The position numbers were made by a program, and so were the translations under genes. A DNA stretch of 55,122 nucleotides from Actinomycetota bacterium (lineage in GTDB: Bacteria > Actinomycetota > Thermoleophilia > Solirubrobacterales > 70-9), in NCBI GenBank assembly GCA_018268605.1, contig JAFDWG010000001.1, positions 1 to 55,122 on the forward strand. Reading direction: 5' to 3'. Positions within the stretch are counted from its first letter, which is position 1; each line of letters begins with the position of its first letter. The notes under the pieces are model-generated. The model ran no database searches. It worked only from the letters and a program-made list of their open reading frames with translations, and was not told the origin of the DNA. Shown one piece after another: positions 23,351 through 31,879 of this stretch.

Positions 23351-24460
23351 ATGGCAGAGAGCAAGTTGGGTTTTCCCAGTTACCGGATCGCGTCGGTCGA
23401 CTCGCGCGAGCGCGGGCGGATGATGGGCGAGGAGGCGAAGCAGCGGATCGATGAGTCGCTCGCCGCCTACGAAGAGACGTTCGGGCACTACACCGGACTG
23501 CCGTGGAGCGCGATCAGTCGTATCGGCCTCGAGTTCGCCGTTCCGATCGAGCGCTACGACCGGGAGATCCTGGAGGAGATCGAGGGGCTAGCGGAGGGGT
23601 CCGGTCGCGGTAGCGGCGACCTCCTCGCGCTCAACGCCCGCAGCGAGATCATGTTCGGCCTCAAGGTGAAGACGCCACCGGAGTGCACCGCGTTTTTCGC
23701 CGGGCCGTCCGCGACCGCCGACGGCCATGTGCTCCTCGGCCAGAACTGGGATTGGCGACCGCGGGCGATCGACAGCACCGCTCTGTTCGAGATCGATCAG
23801 GGTCCCGGGCGGCCGGCGTTCGTGATGCTTCCCGAGGCAGGTCTGGTCGGCAAGACCGGCTTCAACGAGTGCGGCGTCGGCGTCACCCTGAACGCGCTGG
23901 TCTCCGATCGGGACCTCGGCGAGCGCGGCGTGCCGATCCATGTCGTGCTCCGCGGGATCCTCAACGCGACCACCCTCGAGGAGGCTTACGCGGCGATCGT
24001 CCGAGCGCGTCGCGGCGCCTCGGCGAACTACACCATCGCGAGCAGAGCCGGCTACGGCCTGGCGGTCGAGGCGGGCCCGGGAGGGATCGAGGCGGTCGAG
24101 GCGATGAGGCCCCAAGACGACCTGCTCGCCCACGCGAATCACTTCGTCTGCGAGTCGAGGCCGAACGATGTCGGCCTCGCGAACTGGCCAGATTCCGTCG
24201 ACCGCTTCGAGCGCCTGCAAGGCCTGCTCGCCGGCTCCCGCGGTGATCTCACGGTGGAGAAGGCGGAGGAGATGCTGGCCGACGAGGCCGGCTATCCGGA
24301 TGCGATCAGCCGGGTCCCGAATGCCGAGGTCCACCCGGTCGAACAGGCGGCGACCGTCTTCTCGATCGTCATGGACCTGACCGCCGGGATCGCCGAGGTT
24401 GCCGGTGGACCGCCGAGTACGTCTTCCTACGCCCGGATCGCCCCCTCTTTCGCACGATGA
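23351..24460 (+). CDS. C45-family amidohydrolase/acyltransferase
   Basis: 369 aa. The block PPECTAFFAGPSATADGHVLLGQNWDW (about 109-135) is typical of the C45/IAT family, whose enzymes cleave themselves at a Cys that becomes the N-terminal nucleophile (here Cys112). LPEAGLVGKTGFNECGVGVTLNAL further on is a second family block. Members hydrolyse or transfer acyl amides, as penicillin acyltransferase does. GAAGGAG precedes the ATG. In the same operon as SDRs, an ABC importer and a NodB-like hydrolase, it probably opens or removes an amide in a nitrogen-containing substrate. Confidence 0.85.
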   Translation: MAESKLGFPSYRIASVDSRERGRMMGEEAKQRIDESLAAYEETFGHYTGLPWSAISRIGLEFAVPIERYDREILEEIEGLAEGSGRGSGDLLALNARSEIMFGLKVKTPPECTAFFAGPSATADGHVLLGQNWDWRPRAIDSTALFEIDQGPGRPAFVMLPEAGLVGKTGFNECGVGVTLNALVSDRDLGERGVPIHVVLRGILNATTLEEAYAAIVRARRGASANYTIASRAGYGLAVEAGPGGIEAVEAMRPQDDLLAHANHFVCESRPNDVGLANWPDSVDRFERLQGLLAGSRGDLTVEKAEEMLADEAGYPDAISRVPNAEVHPVEQAATVFSIVMDLTAGIAEVAGGPPSTSSYARIAPSFAR

Positions 24461-24480
24461 AATCGACCAGGGAGCCGCTA

Positions 24481-25356
24481 ATGGACCAAGCAGACAAGCT
24501 CAGTGTGTGCCTCACCTTCGACTTCGACGGGATGTGCTCCTGGGGTGAGGTGATGAACCAGTACTCGCCGACACCGATGTCGCGCGGTGAGTTCGCCGCC
24601 CGTGTCGCCGTGCCGCGACTCCTCAAGCTGCTCGCGCGGGAGCAGGTGAAGGCGGCGTTCTTCATCCCTGGCCATACGGTCGACACCTTTCCCGAGCTCT
24701 GCGGCCAGATCCTCGATGAGGGCCATGAGATCGGACATCACGGCTACTTCCATGAGGGTCCCGTGAATCTTGATGAAGCGGCGGAGCGCCAGATGCTCGA
24801 GGCCGGCCTGGCGGCGATGGAGCGGCGGTTGGACGGCTATGTGCCGGTCGGGTACCGCTCGCCTGCCTTCGACCTTTCGAACAACACGACCAAGCTGTTG
24901 ATCGAGTACGGGTTCAGGTACGACACGAGCATGATGGCCCAGGACTTCGAGCCTTACTGGTGCAGGACCGGCGACAGCATGCCGCGCGACCGCGCCTACG
25001 AATTCGGCCCTGAGATCGAGCTGGTCGAGGTGCCGGTTTCATGGTCGCTCGACGATTTCATCCAGCTTGAGTTCGTCACCTCGCCAGGCGTCTTCCTCCC
25101 CGGCGCGCACAACCCGAGGGATCTGGAGACGCGCTGGCTCGACGATCTGGACTTCGCTGCCGAGGAAGTTCCGGGTGGCGTCTACACGATGACCTTCCAC
25201 CCCGAGGTGATCGGCCGTGGAGCGCGGATTCGCGTGGTCGAGAACATGATCCGCCGCGCCCGCGAGCGTGGGGCGGAGATCACCACGCCGGCCGTCGTCG
25301 CCGAGCGATGGGCGAAGACTGCGCCGGCGCGCCAGAAAGCGCGCGTCGGCGCCTGA
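24481..25356 (+). CDS. Polysaccharide deacetylase (NodB)-family hydrolase
   Basis: About 291 aa. CLTFDFDGM contains the metal/catalytic Asp pair, IGHHGYFHEGP the metal His motif, VGYRSPAFDLS the family arginine, and TMFHPEVIG the last His. No signal peptide is present, so it acts in the cytoplasm; this fits the PuuE/cyclic-imide-hydrolase-like branch rather than peptidoglycan deacetylases. ATG 24481 has AGGGAG upstream; ATG 24457, in an ATGA overlap with the C45 gene, is an alternative. The context of hydantoinases and an amidohydrolase supports action on a cyclic amide or imide. Confidence 0.85.
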   Translation: MDQADKLSVCLTFDFDGMCSWGEVMNQYSPTPMSRGEFAARVAVPRLLKLLAREQVKAAFFIPGHTVDTFPELCGQILDEGHEIGHHGYFHEGPVNLDEAAERQMLEAGLAAMERRLDGYVPVGYRSPAFDLSNNTTKLLIEYGFRYDTSMMAQDFEPYWCRTGDSMPRDRAYEFGPEIELVEVPVSWSLDDFIQLEFVTSPGVFLPGAHNPRDLETRWLDDLDFAAEEVPGGVYTMTFHPEVIGRGARIRVVENMIRRARERGAEITTPAVVAERWAKTAPARQKARVGA

Positions 25357-25374
25357 TGGACGGGTCGCGGCCGC

Positions 25375-26172
25375 TCAGGAGGCGGTGATGCCACCGTCGA
25401 TCGCCAGCGATATGCCGGTCATGAAATCCGAGGCGCTCGAGGCGAGGAAGATCGCGGCGCCGACGAGGTCCTGGGGCTCTCCCCAGCGGCCCGCCGGCGT
25501 CCGCTCCAAGATCGCGCGGTTCGTGGACTCATCCGCCCGGTAGGGCTCCGTCATCTCGGTCGTGATGAAGCCGGGGCAAAGGGCGTTCACCTGCACACCT
25601 TGCTGGGCCCACTCCACGGCGAGCCCTCGGGTCAGACCGATCATGCCGGTTTTCGAGCTGATGTAGGCCACGTTGTCCGGTCCGGAGATGAGTCCGTAGA
25701 GCGACGCCACGTTGATGACCTTCCCGCCCCCGTCAGCCTTCAACGCACCTGCCGCTTCTCGACACATCAGGAAGCAGGCGGTCAGATTCAGGTCGAGCAC
25801 ATCGCTCCATTGCTCCGTCGAGGTCTCCTCGATCGGAGCCTCGAAATCATTTCCCGCGTTGTTGATCAGGATGTCGATCCCGCCCATGTGCTCGGCGGCC
25901 TTGGCGACCGTGGAGCGGACTTCATCCTCGTTGCTGAGGTCAGCCGCTCGGCAGGCGGCCGCGCCGCCTCTGCCCGAGATATCGGCGACGAGCTGGTCCA
26001 GCTTCTCCGCCGAGCGGGCGACACAGAAGACGTTTGCTCCACATTCCGAGAGAGCGTGAGCGAACTCGTGTCCGATCCCCCTGCTGGCGCCGGTGATCAG
26101 AACGCGTCGCCCTCGTAGGGCGAAACGCTCCATCGGCCCCGGGAGATTCTTGTCCGTTTGCACGTTCCGCAT
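25375..26172 (-). CDS. Short-chain dehydrogenase/reductase
   Basis: 265 aa. It has TGASRGIG, ILINNAGNDFEA, VASLYGLISGPDNVAYISSKTGM (Ser/Tyr/Lys), NALCPGFITTEM and AIDGGITAS. It starts just 1 nt after the stop codon of the SDR at 26174-27079, so the two are one operon under activator site S1. ATG 26133 (MERFALRG) is an alternative start that would remove 13 residues. It converges with the NodB-family gene. Confidence 0.88.
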   Translation of the reverse strand: MRNVQTDKNLPGPMERFALRGRRVLITGASRGIGHEFAHALSECGANVFCVARSAEKLDQLVADISGRGGAAACRAADLSNEDEVRSTVAKAAEHMGGIDILINNAGNDFEAPIEETSTEQWSDVLDLNLTACFLMCREAAGALKADGGGKVINVASLYGLISGPDNVAYISSKTGMIGLTRGLAVEWAQQGVQVNALCPGFITTEMTEPYRADESTNRAILERTPAGRWGEPQDLVGAAIFLASSASDFMTGISLAIDGGITAS

Positions 26173-26173
26173 C

Positions 26174-27079
26174 CTAGGTGGCGTAAGGGTTGTAGCCCTC
26201 GTGCTGGCGCCGCGGGAATCCCTCCGGCTGCACCGGTGCGTGGTTGAAGCCAGGCATCACCATGTGGCCGGCGTCGACGTCGAGCGAGGTGCCGTGGATG
26301 TAGCGGCCCTCGTCGGAGGCGAGGAAGACGGCTGCTTCGGAGATCGCCTCGGGGGGCAGCAACGCGGTGCCCTTGAGGATCGACCAGTGGCGGGCGGCGG
26401 CGAGAGCGTCGTCCTTGTCGGCGCCCTTGAATCCCGCCGCCCACTCGCGATTCATCGGGTTGTCGAGCAGCGGCGTATCGATCACCCCGGGGCAGATGCA
26501 GTTGACGCGGATGTTGTGCGGCCCGAGCTCGATCGCGAAGCACTTCATCAGCCCCATCACGGCATGCTTGGACGCCGTGTAGTGACAGTATTCGGGGAGG
26601 CCCTCATGGCAGTTCATCGAGCCGGTGAGGATGAGTGAGCCGCTTTCGCGCTCGATCATGCTGGGCGCGGTCGACTTGGCCGTCTTCCAGACCCCGGTCT
26701 GGTTGATGGCGATCATGTCGTCCCACTGCTCCTCGGTCATCTCCCAGAATTTGGCCACCCCCTGGATCCCGGCATTGGCGAAGACGATGTCGATCTTGCC
26801 GAACTCCTCGAGCGCCTGGGCGGTGACGGCGTCGAGTTGGTCTTGCTCGCGGACGTCCGCGACCGCAGCGATGCAGCGGCGTCCGAGCCCACGAACATCG
26901 GCCGCGACCGCGTCGAGATCCTCGCGGTCGGCGAGCGGGTAACGGACGGTGCCGAGGTCGGCGCAGAGGTCGATGATCACGATGTCGGCGCCCTCGCGAG
27001 CGAACGTCCGAGCGTGCGCCGCCCCCTGTCCACGGGCGCCGCCCGTGATGTATGCCACCTTGCCGTCGAGCCGTCCCAT
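26174..27079 (-). CDS. Mycofactocin-coupled-type SDR
   Basis: 301 aa. Besides TGGARGQG, FANAGIQG and HYTASKHAV (Tyr/Lys), it has the long insert after beta2 (DLCADLGTVRYPLADREDLDA, beginning about residue 37) that marks the TIGR03971 mycofactocin-coupled SDRs. In those enzymes the NAD is bound non-exchangeably and electrons pass to mycofactocin. GGAGG precedes the ATG. It is first gene of a two-SDR operon, divergent from the SnoaL/ligase/mutase operon. No mycofactocin biosynthesis gene is in the window. Confidence 0.88.
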   Translation of the reverse strand: MGRLDGKVAYITGGARGQGAAHARTFAREGADIVIIDLCADLGTVRYPLADREDLDAVAADVRGLGRRCIAAVADVREQDQLDAVTAQALEEFGKIDIVFANAGIQGVAKFWEMTEEQWDDMIAINQTGVWKTAKSTAPSMIERESGSLILTGSMNCHEGLPEYCHYTASKHAVMGLMKCFAIELGPHNIRVNCICPGVIDTPLLDNPMNREWAAGFKGADKDDALAAARHWSILKGTALLPPEAISEAAVFLASDEGRYIHGTSLDVDAGHMVMPGFNHAPVQPEGFPRRQHEGYNPYAT

Positions 27080-27145
27080 CGATCCTCCGATCCTCGCTTG
27101 GTTTGAAGCGTCGTGCTCCGCTTCGTGGGCGGAGCCCCGGGGCCG

Positions 27146-27189
27146 ATGCTAGGCGTGGTCGGTGGCACCGAATGTGTCATTCGGGGACG
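27146..27189 (-). promoter_or_regulatory. Class II activator promoter S1
   Basis: Inverted repeat at 27173-27189 (minus: CGTCCCCGAATGACACA), then 21 bp, then -10 TAGCAT (27151-27146). The predicted start is about 27139, 60 nt before the SDR gene at 27079. The centre-to-start distance is 42 nt, as in sites S2-S8. Confidence 0.65.
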
Positions 27190-27216
27190 CCCGGCGCGGT
27201 GGCCGGCCCCGAGCGC

Positions 27217-27260
27217 GGTTTCAGAATGAAACAGTCGGATGCGATGTCGTTCCCTACGGT
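27217..27260 (+). promoter_or_regulatory. Class II activator promoter S2
   Basis: Inverted repeat GGTTTCAGAATGAAACA (27217-27233), 21 bp, then -10 TACGGT (27255-27260). The predicted start is about 27267, 50 nt before the NTF2-fold gene. Its centre is 44 bp from that of S1, which fires the opposite way. Confidence 0.65.
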
Positions 27261-27316
27261 GCGAACGGTCGTGATCATCGACCGCGTGCCCGCCCGGGCA
27301 GGCAAAAGGAGGCCGT

Positions 27317-27703
27317 ATGTCTGAAGCATCCGATCGCTCGGAGATCGAGCGCGTCCTGAACCTCTACATCGAAGGGGTGAAGGACGGCGACGCCGCCAAG
27401 CTCGGGGAGGCGTTCCACCCCGACGCGCTGATGTTCGGGGCGATGGGGGGGAAGCGCCTGGACAAGCCGATCGCCGATTGGATCGCGGCGAGCGACGGGG
27501 CTCCCGCCGACACCGACGGCACCTACACGGCGAAGATCACCTCGGTGGAGGCGGTCGAGGACACCGCCATCGCGACGGTCGCGGAGGACGGCTTCAAAGG
27601 GATCTACTCGTTCCTCGACTTCTTCGCCCTCGCCCGTGTCGACGGCGACTGGAAGATCGTCAACAAGACGTTCGCCCACACCGGCGGGGATCTGCCTTCC
27701 TGA
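27317..27703 (+). CDS. NTF2-fold (lumazine-binding/SnoaL-like) protein
   Basis: 128 aa. IERVLNLYIEGVKDGDAAKLGEAFHPDALMFG begins the fold, and YSFLDFFALARVDGDWKIVNKTFAH ends it; this is the pattern of the Lumazine_bd_2/NTF2-like families. It may be a small binding protein or auxiliary enzyme for the acyl-CoA pathway encoded downstream. AAAAGGAGG lies 4 nt before the ATG. The acyl-CoA ligase follows after 10 nt. Confidence 0.8.
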   Translation: MSEASDRSEIERVLNLYIEGVKDGDAAKLGEAFHPDALMFGAMGGKRLDKPIADWIAASDGAPADTDGTYTAKITSVEAVEDTAIATVAEDGFKGIYSFLDFFALARVDGDWKIVNKTFAHTGGDLPS

Positions 27704-27713
27704 GGAGCCGCCG

Positions 27714-29252
27714 ATGTTCGTCTCCCAGATGCTGGCCGGCGCTGTCGCGCGTTGGCCCGATCGGGTCGCGATCGTCGACGAGGCCGGCGAGCTCACCTTC
27801 GCCGAGCTCGCCGGGCGGGTCGGCAGGCTCGTCAACGCCTTGCGGGGGCTGTCGCTCGAACCGGGCGACCGCATCATCGATCTGCAGAAGAACTGGCACA
27901 CCTACATCGAGACCGATCTCGCCTGCGCGATCGCGGGCGTCGTCCGCGTTCCTGTGAACCCCCGGCTCACTGCCGCCGATTGGCGGTACATCGCCGCGGA
28001 CGCCGGCGCGAGGGCGATCTTCTACGGGCCGGAGTTCGCCGAGGCGGCGGAGATCCTGATCGGCGAGGTGGAGAGCCTCGAGGTGGCCGTCGGCACGTCC
28101 GGTGCCGGATCAGGTGAGGATTTCGAGGAGCTCTTGGCGCGAGCTTCGCCATCGCCGGCCACGCGCCTCGAGCAGCCCGCCGAAATCCTCGCGCTGCACT
28201 ATTCGTCCGGCACGACCGGTCGGCCGAAGGGCTGCGTGCGGACCGCCGCCAACCGGTTCGTGGGCACCGCCGACATGATCGCGTCGGTCTGCGAAGGATC
28301 GGTGGGCAGCGACGAGGTGTTCCTCCACGCCGGCCCGCTCACCCATGCGTCGGGGCTCTTCATGCTGCCTTACCTCGCGTCCGGTGCCACCCAGGTGCTC
28401 CTCTCCTCGTTCGACGAGGAGCGAGTGATCGCCGAGATCGAACGTCACCGGGTCACCGCGACGGTGCTGGTGCCGACGATGTTGGAGCGGGTGCTCGCCG
28501 CACTTCCTTCCGGCCGGGCGCCAGACGAGCAGGTCCCGAGCCTGCGACGCATCGCCTACGCGGGCGCGCCGATGGCCCCGGCGCGCATCACCAACGCGCT
28601 CCAGCTGATCGGGCCACGGCTGGTCCAGTTCTATGGCATGGTCGAGGCGATCCCGCCGCTGACCGTCCTTTCGCGTGCCGACCACGTGCACGCCGATCGC
28701 CTGACCGCTGCCGGTCGGCCGGTGCTGGGGGCGGCGATCCGGATCGTCGACGACGATTTCCAGCCAGTTCCCGACGGCGAGTCCGGCGAGCTTCTGGTCG
28801 GCGGCAGCCACGTGATGGCCGGCTACTGGGAAGACGACGACTCGACCGGCAAGACGCTCCGGGACGGGTGGCTGCGGACCGGCGACCTGGCACGGGTCGA
28901 CGCGGACGGCCTGATCCACCTCGGCGACCGTATGGCGGACATGATCATCAGCGGCGGCTACAACGTGATGCCGCGCGAGATCGAGGAGGTGATCGATCGC
29001 GACCCCGACGTCGCCGAGGTGGCAGTGGTCGGAGTGCCCGACGTCGAGTGGGGCGAAGTCGTCACCGCCGTCATCGTCCCGGCTCCAGGCGCCTCACCTT
29101 CCGGCGACGCCATCTCCGCCGCCTGTGCCGCCGCGCTTTCGGGCTTCAAGAAGCCGCGGGCGATCCACTTCGCCGCCGAGCTGCCGAAGGGCTCGACCGG
29201 GAAGATCATGCGCCGTCGCGTGCGTGAGAACCTGGAAGCGGGTGCCGGGTGA
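27714..29252 (+). CDS. AMP-forming acyl-CoA ligase
   Basis: 512 aa, ANL superfamily. Motifs are LHYSSGTTGRPKGC (ATP phosphate loop), FYGMVEA, GWLRTGDLARVDADG, GDRMADMIISGGYNVMPREIEEV and the C-terminal PKGSTGKIMRR with the adenylation Lys. It makes an acyl-CoA from a carboxylic acid and ATP. It overlaps by GTGA the acyl-CoA mutase gene, suggesting that its product is the mutase substrate. The acid is not identifiable from sequence. Confidence 0.92.
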   Translation: MFVSQMLAGAVARWPDRVAIVDEAGELTFAELAGRVGRLVNALRGLSLEPGDRIIDLQKNWHTYIETDLACAIAGVVRVPVNPRLTAADWRYIAADAGARAIFYGPEFAEAAEILIGEVESLEVAVGTSGAGSGEDFEELLARASPSPATRLEQPAEILALHYSSGTTGRPKGCVRTAANRFVGTADMIASVCEGSVGSDEVFLHAGPLTHASGLFMLPYLASGATQVLLSSFDEERVIAEIERHRVTATVLVPTMLERVLAALPSGRAPDEQVPSLRRIAYAGAPMAPARITNALQLIGPRLVQFYGMVEAIPPLTVLSRADHVHADRLTAAGRPVLGAAIRIVDDDFQPVPDGESGELLVGGSHVMAGYWEDDDSTGKTLRDGWLRTGDLARVDADGLIHLGDRMADMIISGGYNVMPREIEEVIDRDPDVAEVAVVGVPDVEWGEVVTAVIVPAPGASPSGDAISAACAAALSGFKKPRAIHFAAELPKGSTGKIMRRRVRENLEAGAG

Positions 29253-30838
29253 GCGATTGGCAGACGCGCTCGGGCTTCGAGCTGGAGCGAACCTTCACCC
29301 CCGAGAGCGTCGCTTCCCGGGGAATCGAGGACCTGGCGGAGTGGGTCGGTGTCCCGGGCGAGCCGCCGTTCACCCGGGGCATCGACCGCGAGGGGTACCG
29401 CCGCCAGCCGTGGATCATCGGCCAGTACGCCGGGTTCGGCACCGCCGACGACGCGAACGCCCGCCTCCGCATGTTGTTGGAGCGGGGGCAGACCGGCCTT
29501 TCGATCGCGCTCGATCTGCCGACCCAGATGGGCTTCGACTCCGATCACGAGCTCGCCCGCGGCGAGGTGGGCAAGATCGGGGTGGCGATCGACAGCCTCG
29601 CCGACATGGAGATGCTGCTCGACGGCATCCCGCTCGAGCGCGTGCGTCAGATCCGTACGACGGCGAACGCGATCGGACCGATCTGGCTGGCGATGATCGT
29701 CGTGCTCGGGGAGCAGCGCGGCTTCGATCCCGGTGCCGTGCGGATCCTGATCCAGAACGACGTGCTCAAGGAGTACATCGCCCGCAGCACCTTCATCTAT
29801 CCCCCCGAGCCCGCGCTTCGGCTGGCGGTGGACACGATCGAGCACTGTGCCCGGCACCTGCCCAGCTGGACGCCGCTGGCGATGAGCGGATACCACATCC
29901 GCGAGACCGGATCGACCGCCGTGCAGGAGCTTGCCTTCACCTTCGCCAACGGGATCGCCTATGCCGACGCGGCCGTCGCCCGGGGGCTCAGCATCGACGA
30001 CTTCGCCCCTCGCCTCTTCACCTTCCTGTCGGCCGGGCACGACCTGCTCGAGGAGGTGGCCAAGTTCCGCGCCGCCCGGCGGGTCTGGTCACGCCTGGTC
30101 GAGGAGCGCTATTCGCCCGCCGACCCAGACAGCGGCGCGCTACGGATCTTCGCCTTCTCGGCGGGCTCGAACCTGACCGCGCAGCAGCCGATGAACAACA
30201 TGGCGCGGGTCACGCTTGCCGCCCTCAGCGCCGTCCTTGGCTCCGCCCAGACCCTGCACACGGCGAGCTTCGACGAGGCTTTCGGCACGCCGACGGTCGA
30301 GGCGGCCCGGGCCGCCTTGGGGACCCAGCAGGTGCTGATGGAAGAGACGAATCTGATCGGGACGGCCGATCCGCTCGGTGGCTCGTGGGCGATCGAGTCG
30401 TTGACCAGCGACATCGAGGAGGCCGTCGGCCAGCAGCTGCGGGAAATCGAGGAGCAGGGGGGAGCCCTGGCTTGCATCGAGAACGGTTGGTTCCGCGCGC
30501 GCCTCGACGACTCCGCCTACGAGGACCAGCTCGCCGTCCAATCTGGCGAGCGCAAGGTCGTCGGGGTGAACGTCCATCGCGATGATTCCGATGCCCTCTC
30601 GCCCGCGGTGTTCGCCACCGATCCGAAGACCGAATCCCAGCAGATCGCCCGCCTCGAAGCCGTTCGCGGCCGCCGTGACCAGGGAGATGTCGAGGCGGCG
30701 CTCGGCCGTCTTCGCGAGGATGCCGCGACTGGGGCGAACGTCGTTCCGGCCACGATCGAGGCAGTGCGCGCCTATGCGACGGTGGGGGAGATCGCCGACG
30801 TTCTGCGCGAGGTCTTCGGCAGCTACGGCAGGGCTTAG
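29249..30838 (+). CDS. Adenosylcobalamin acyl-CoA mutase, large (substrate) subunit
   Basis: 529 aa, the methylmalonyl-CoA mutase catalytic barrel without the C-terminal B12-binding domain. QPWIIGQYAGFGTA, LSIALDLPTQMGFDSD, LIQNDVLKEYIAR and MSGYHIRETG are family blocks. Against the Propionibacterium enzyme, Tyr60 and Arg179 correspond to Tyr89 and Arg207, which favour a methylmalonyl-type dicarboxylic substrate, and His216 to His244. The CoA-contact residues Arg82, Thr85 and Arg87 are Gln53, Ile56 and Gly58 here. A small B12 subunit must exist to make a working enzyme, but none is in the window. GTG start overlaps the ligase gene. Confidence 0.88.
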   Translation: MSDWQTRSGFELERTFTPESVASRGIEDLAEWVGVPGEPPFTRGIDREGYRRQPWIIGQYAGFGTADDANARLRMLLERGQTGLSIALDLPTQMGFDSDHELARGEVGKIGVAIDSLADMEMLLDGIPLERVRQIRTTANAIGPIWLAMIVVLGEQRGFDPGAVRILIQNDVLKEYIARSTFIYPPEPALRLAVDTIEHCARHLPSWTPLAMSGYHIRETGSTAVQELAFTFANGIAYADAAVARGLSIDDFAPRLFTFLSAGHDLLEEVAKFRAARRVWSRLVEERYSPADPDSGALRIFAFSAGSNLTAQQPMNNMARVTLAALSAVLGSAQTLHTASFDEAFGTPTVEAARAALGTQQVLMEETNLIGTADPLGGSWAIESLTSDIEEAVGQQLREIEEQGGALACIENGWFRARLDDSAYEDQLAVQSGERKVVGVNVHRDDSDALSPAVFATDPKTESQQIARLEAVRGRRDQGDVEAALGRLREDAATGANVVPATIEAVRAYATVGEIADVLREVFGSYGRA

Positions 30839-30843
30839 TTGAT

Positions 30844-31773
30844 CTAGAGGGCGACCTCGGATAGGCCCGTCGGTGATCCGTAACGGTCCGCCCAGGTCTG
30901 CTCCACGACGTTGCGGAAGCGTTGGACCCGGCCTGAGGGTGGATCGGGGTGCCGGGTCAAGATCGCGATCTCGCGGACCAGCGGCGGGTCGGCGTCGACG
31001 CCGACCACGTCGGCGGACTCGGCGATCACGCTCTCCGGGAGCAGTCCGTATCCCATCCCGGCTCCGACCAGCTCGAGGATCTGCCAGATGTCGGTAGCCT
31101 CGACGGCCGCTTCGGGATAGGCACCGGCGATCGCGAAGAAGCGCTCGGCCATGCGGGGAGTCTCGCGGTCGCGATCGAAGCCGATGAAGTCTCGTCCCAG
31201 CAGGTCGGCCGCCCGGGCCGGTTCGTAGGCGGCGCGGTCGGCGGCCGGCAGCGCGACCTGGAACCGGTCATGGCCGAGCATCGTCATGCTTACCCCACGC
31301 CGGACCGCGGTCTCGGCGATCACCATGTCGAGTCGGCCGGCGGCGAGAAGATCGGTGAGCCTCTGGGTGTGGTCGGTCACCAGTCGGATCGTCACCGCCG
31401 GGTCCGATTCGCGAAATCGCAGGACCGCCTGGCCGACCCGGCGCGCCAAGGACGGCAGCGAACCGATCCGCAGAACGACGCGGCGTCCGAGTCGGAACTC
31501 CCGCATCTCGGCTTCGGCGGCCTCGGCGTGGGCGAGCAGCCCTTCGGCCCGCGGGAGGAGCGCGGCGCCTGCCGCGGTCAGCTCGATGCGCTGATGATCG
31601 CGGTCGATCAGCTGGACACCGGTCACCCGCTCGAGGGCCTTCAGGTCGTGCGAGACCGCGCCCTGGGTCTTGAACAGGCGATCTGCGGCCGCGGTCAACG
31701 TCCCGGCTTCGACGATCGTGACGAAGGTACGGAGCTGGCGCAGCTGGAGACCCGGGACGGCAATCGGATTCAT
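30844..31773 (-). CDS. LysR-family transcriptional regulator
   Basis: 309 aa, normal for the family. The N-terminal winged HTH LRQLRTFVTIVEAGTLTAAADRLFKTQGAVSHDLKALE is followed by a type II periplasmic-binding-like effector domain. It is divergent from the TPP enzyme gene, the usual arrangement for LysR control of a neighbour. Its 3' end lies 5 bp from the convergent mutase gene. The effector is unknown. Confidence 0.92.
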   Translation of the reverse strand: MNPIAVPGLQLRQLRTFVTIVEAGTLTAAADRLFKTQGAVSHDLKALERVTGVQLIDRDHQRIELTAAGAALLPRAEGLLAHAEAAEAEMREFRLGRRVVLRIGSLPSLARRVGQAVLRFRESDPAVTIRLVTDHTQRLTDLLAAGRLDMVIAETAVRRGVSMTMLGHDRFQVALPAADRAAYEPARAADLLGRDFIGFDRDRETPRMAERFFAIAGAYPEAAVEATDIWQILELVGAGMGYGLLPESVIAESADVVGVDADPPLVREIAILTRHPDPPSGRVQRFRNVVEQTWADRYGSPTGLSEVAL

Positions 31774-31879
31774 GCTCGGACGTGATCAAAGTAGCGCAAT
31801 TCGGGGTCATCAACTTTTCTAATCGCCTCCATCGAGTCTGCGGGTTTCCTCGCCCGACGCTGCCCGGCATGGTTCGCGC
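31774..31879. promoter_or_regulatory. LysR/TPP-enzyme divergent control region
   Basis: A 106-bp gap that is AT-richer than its surroundings. GATCAAAG and TCATCAAC lie about 20 bp apart and might be parts of a LysR site, but no clear T-N11-A dyad stands out. None of the nGTnnC-N5-GnnACn repeats that mark the other right-half promoters is seen here. Confidence 0.35.

Noticed and set aside
31774-31879. A defined LysR box
   Set aside because: GATCAAAG/TCATCAAC parts are present but no clean T-N11-A dyad; left as an unspecific control region.
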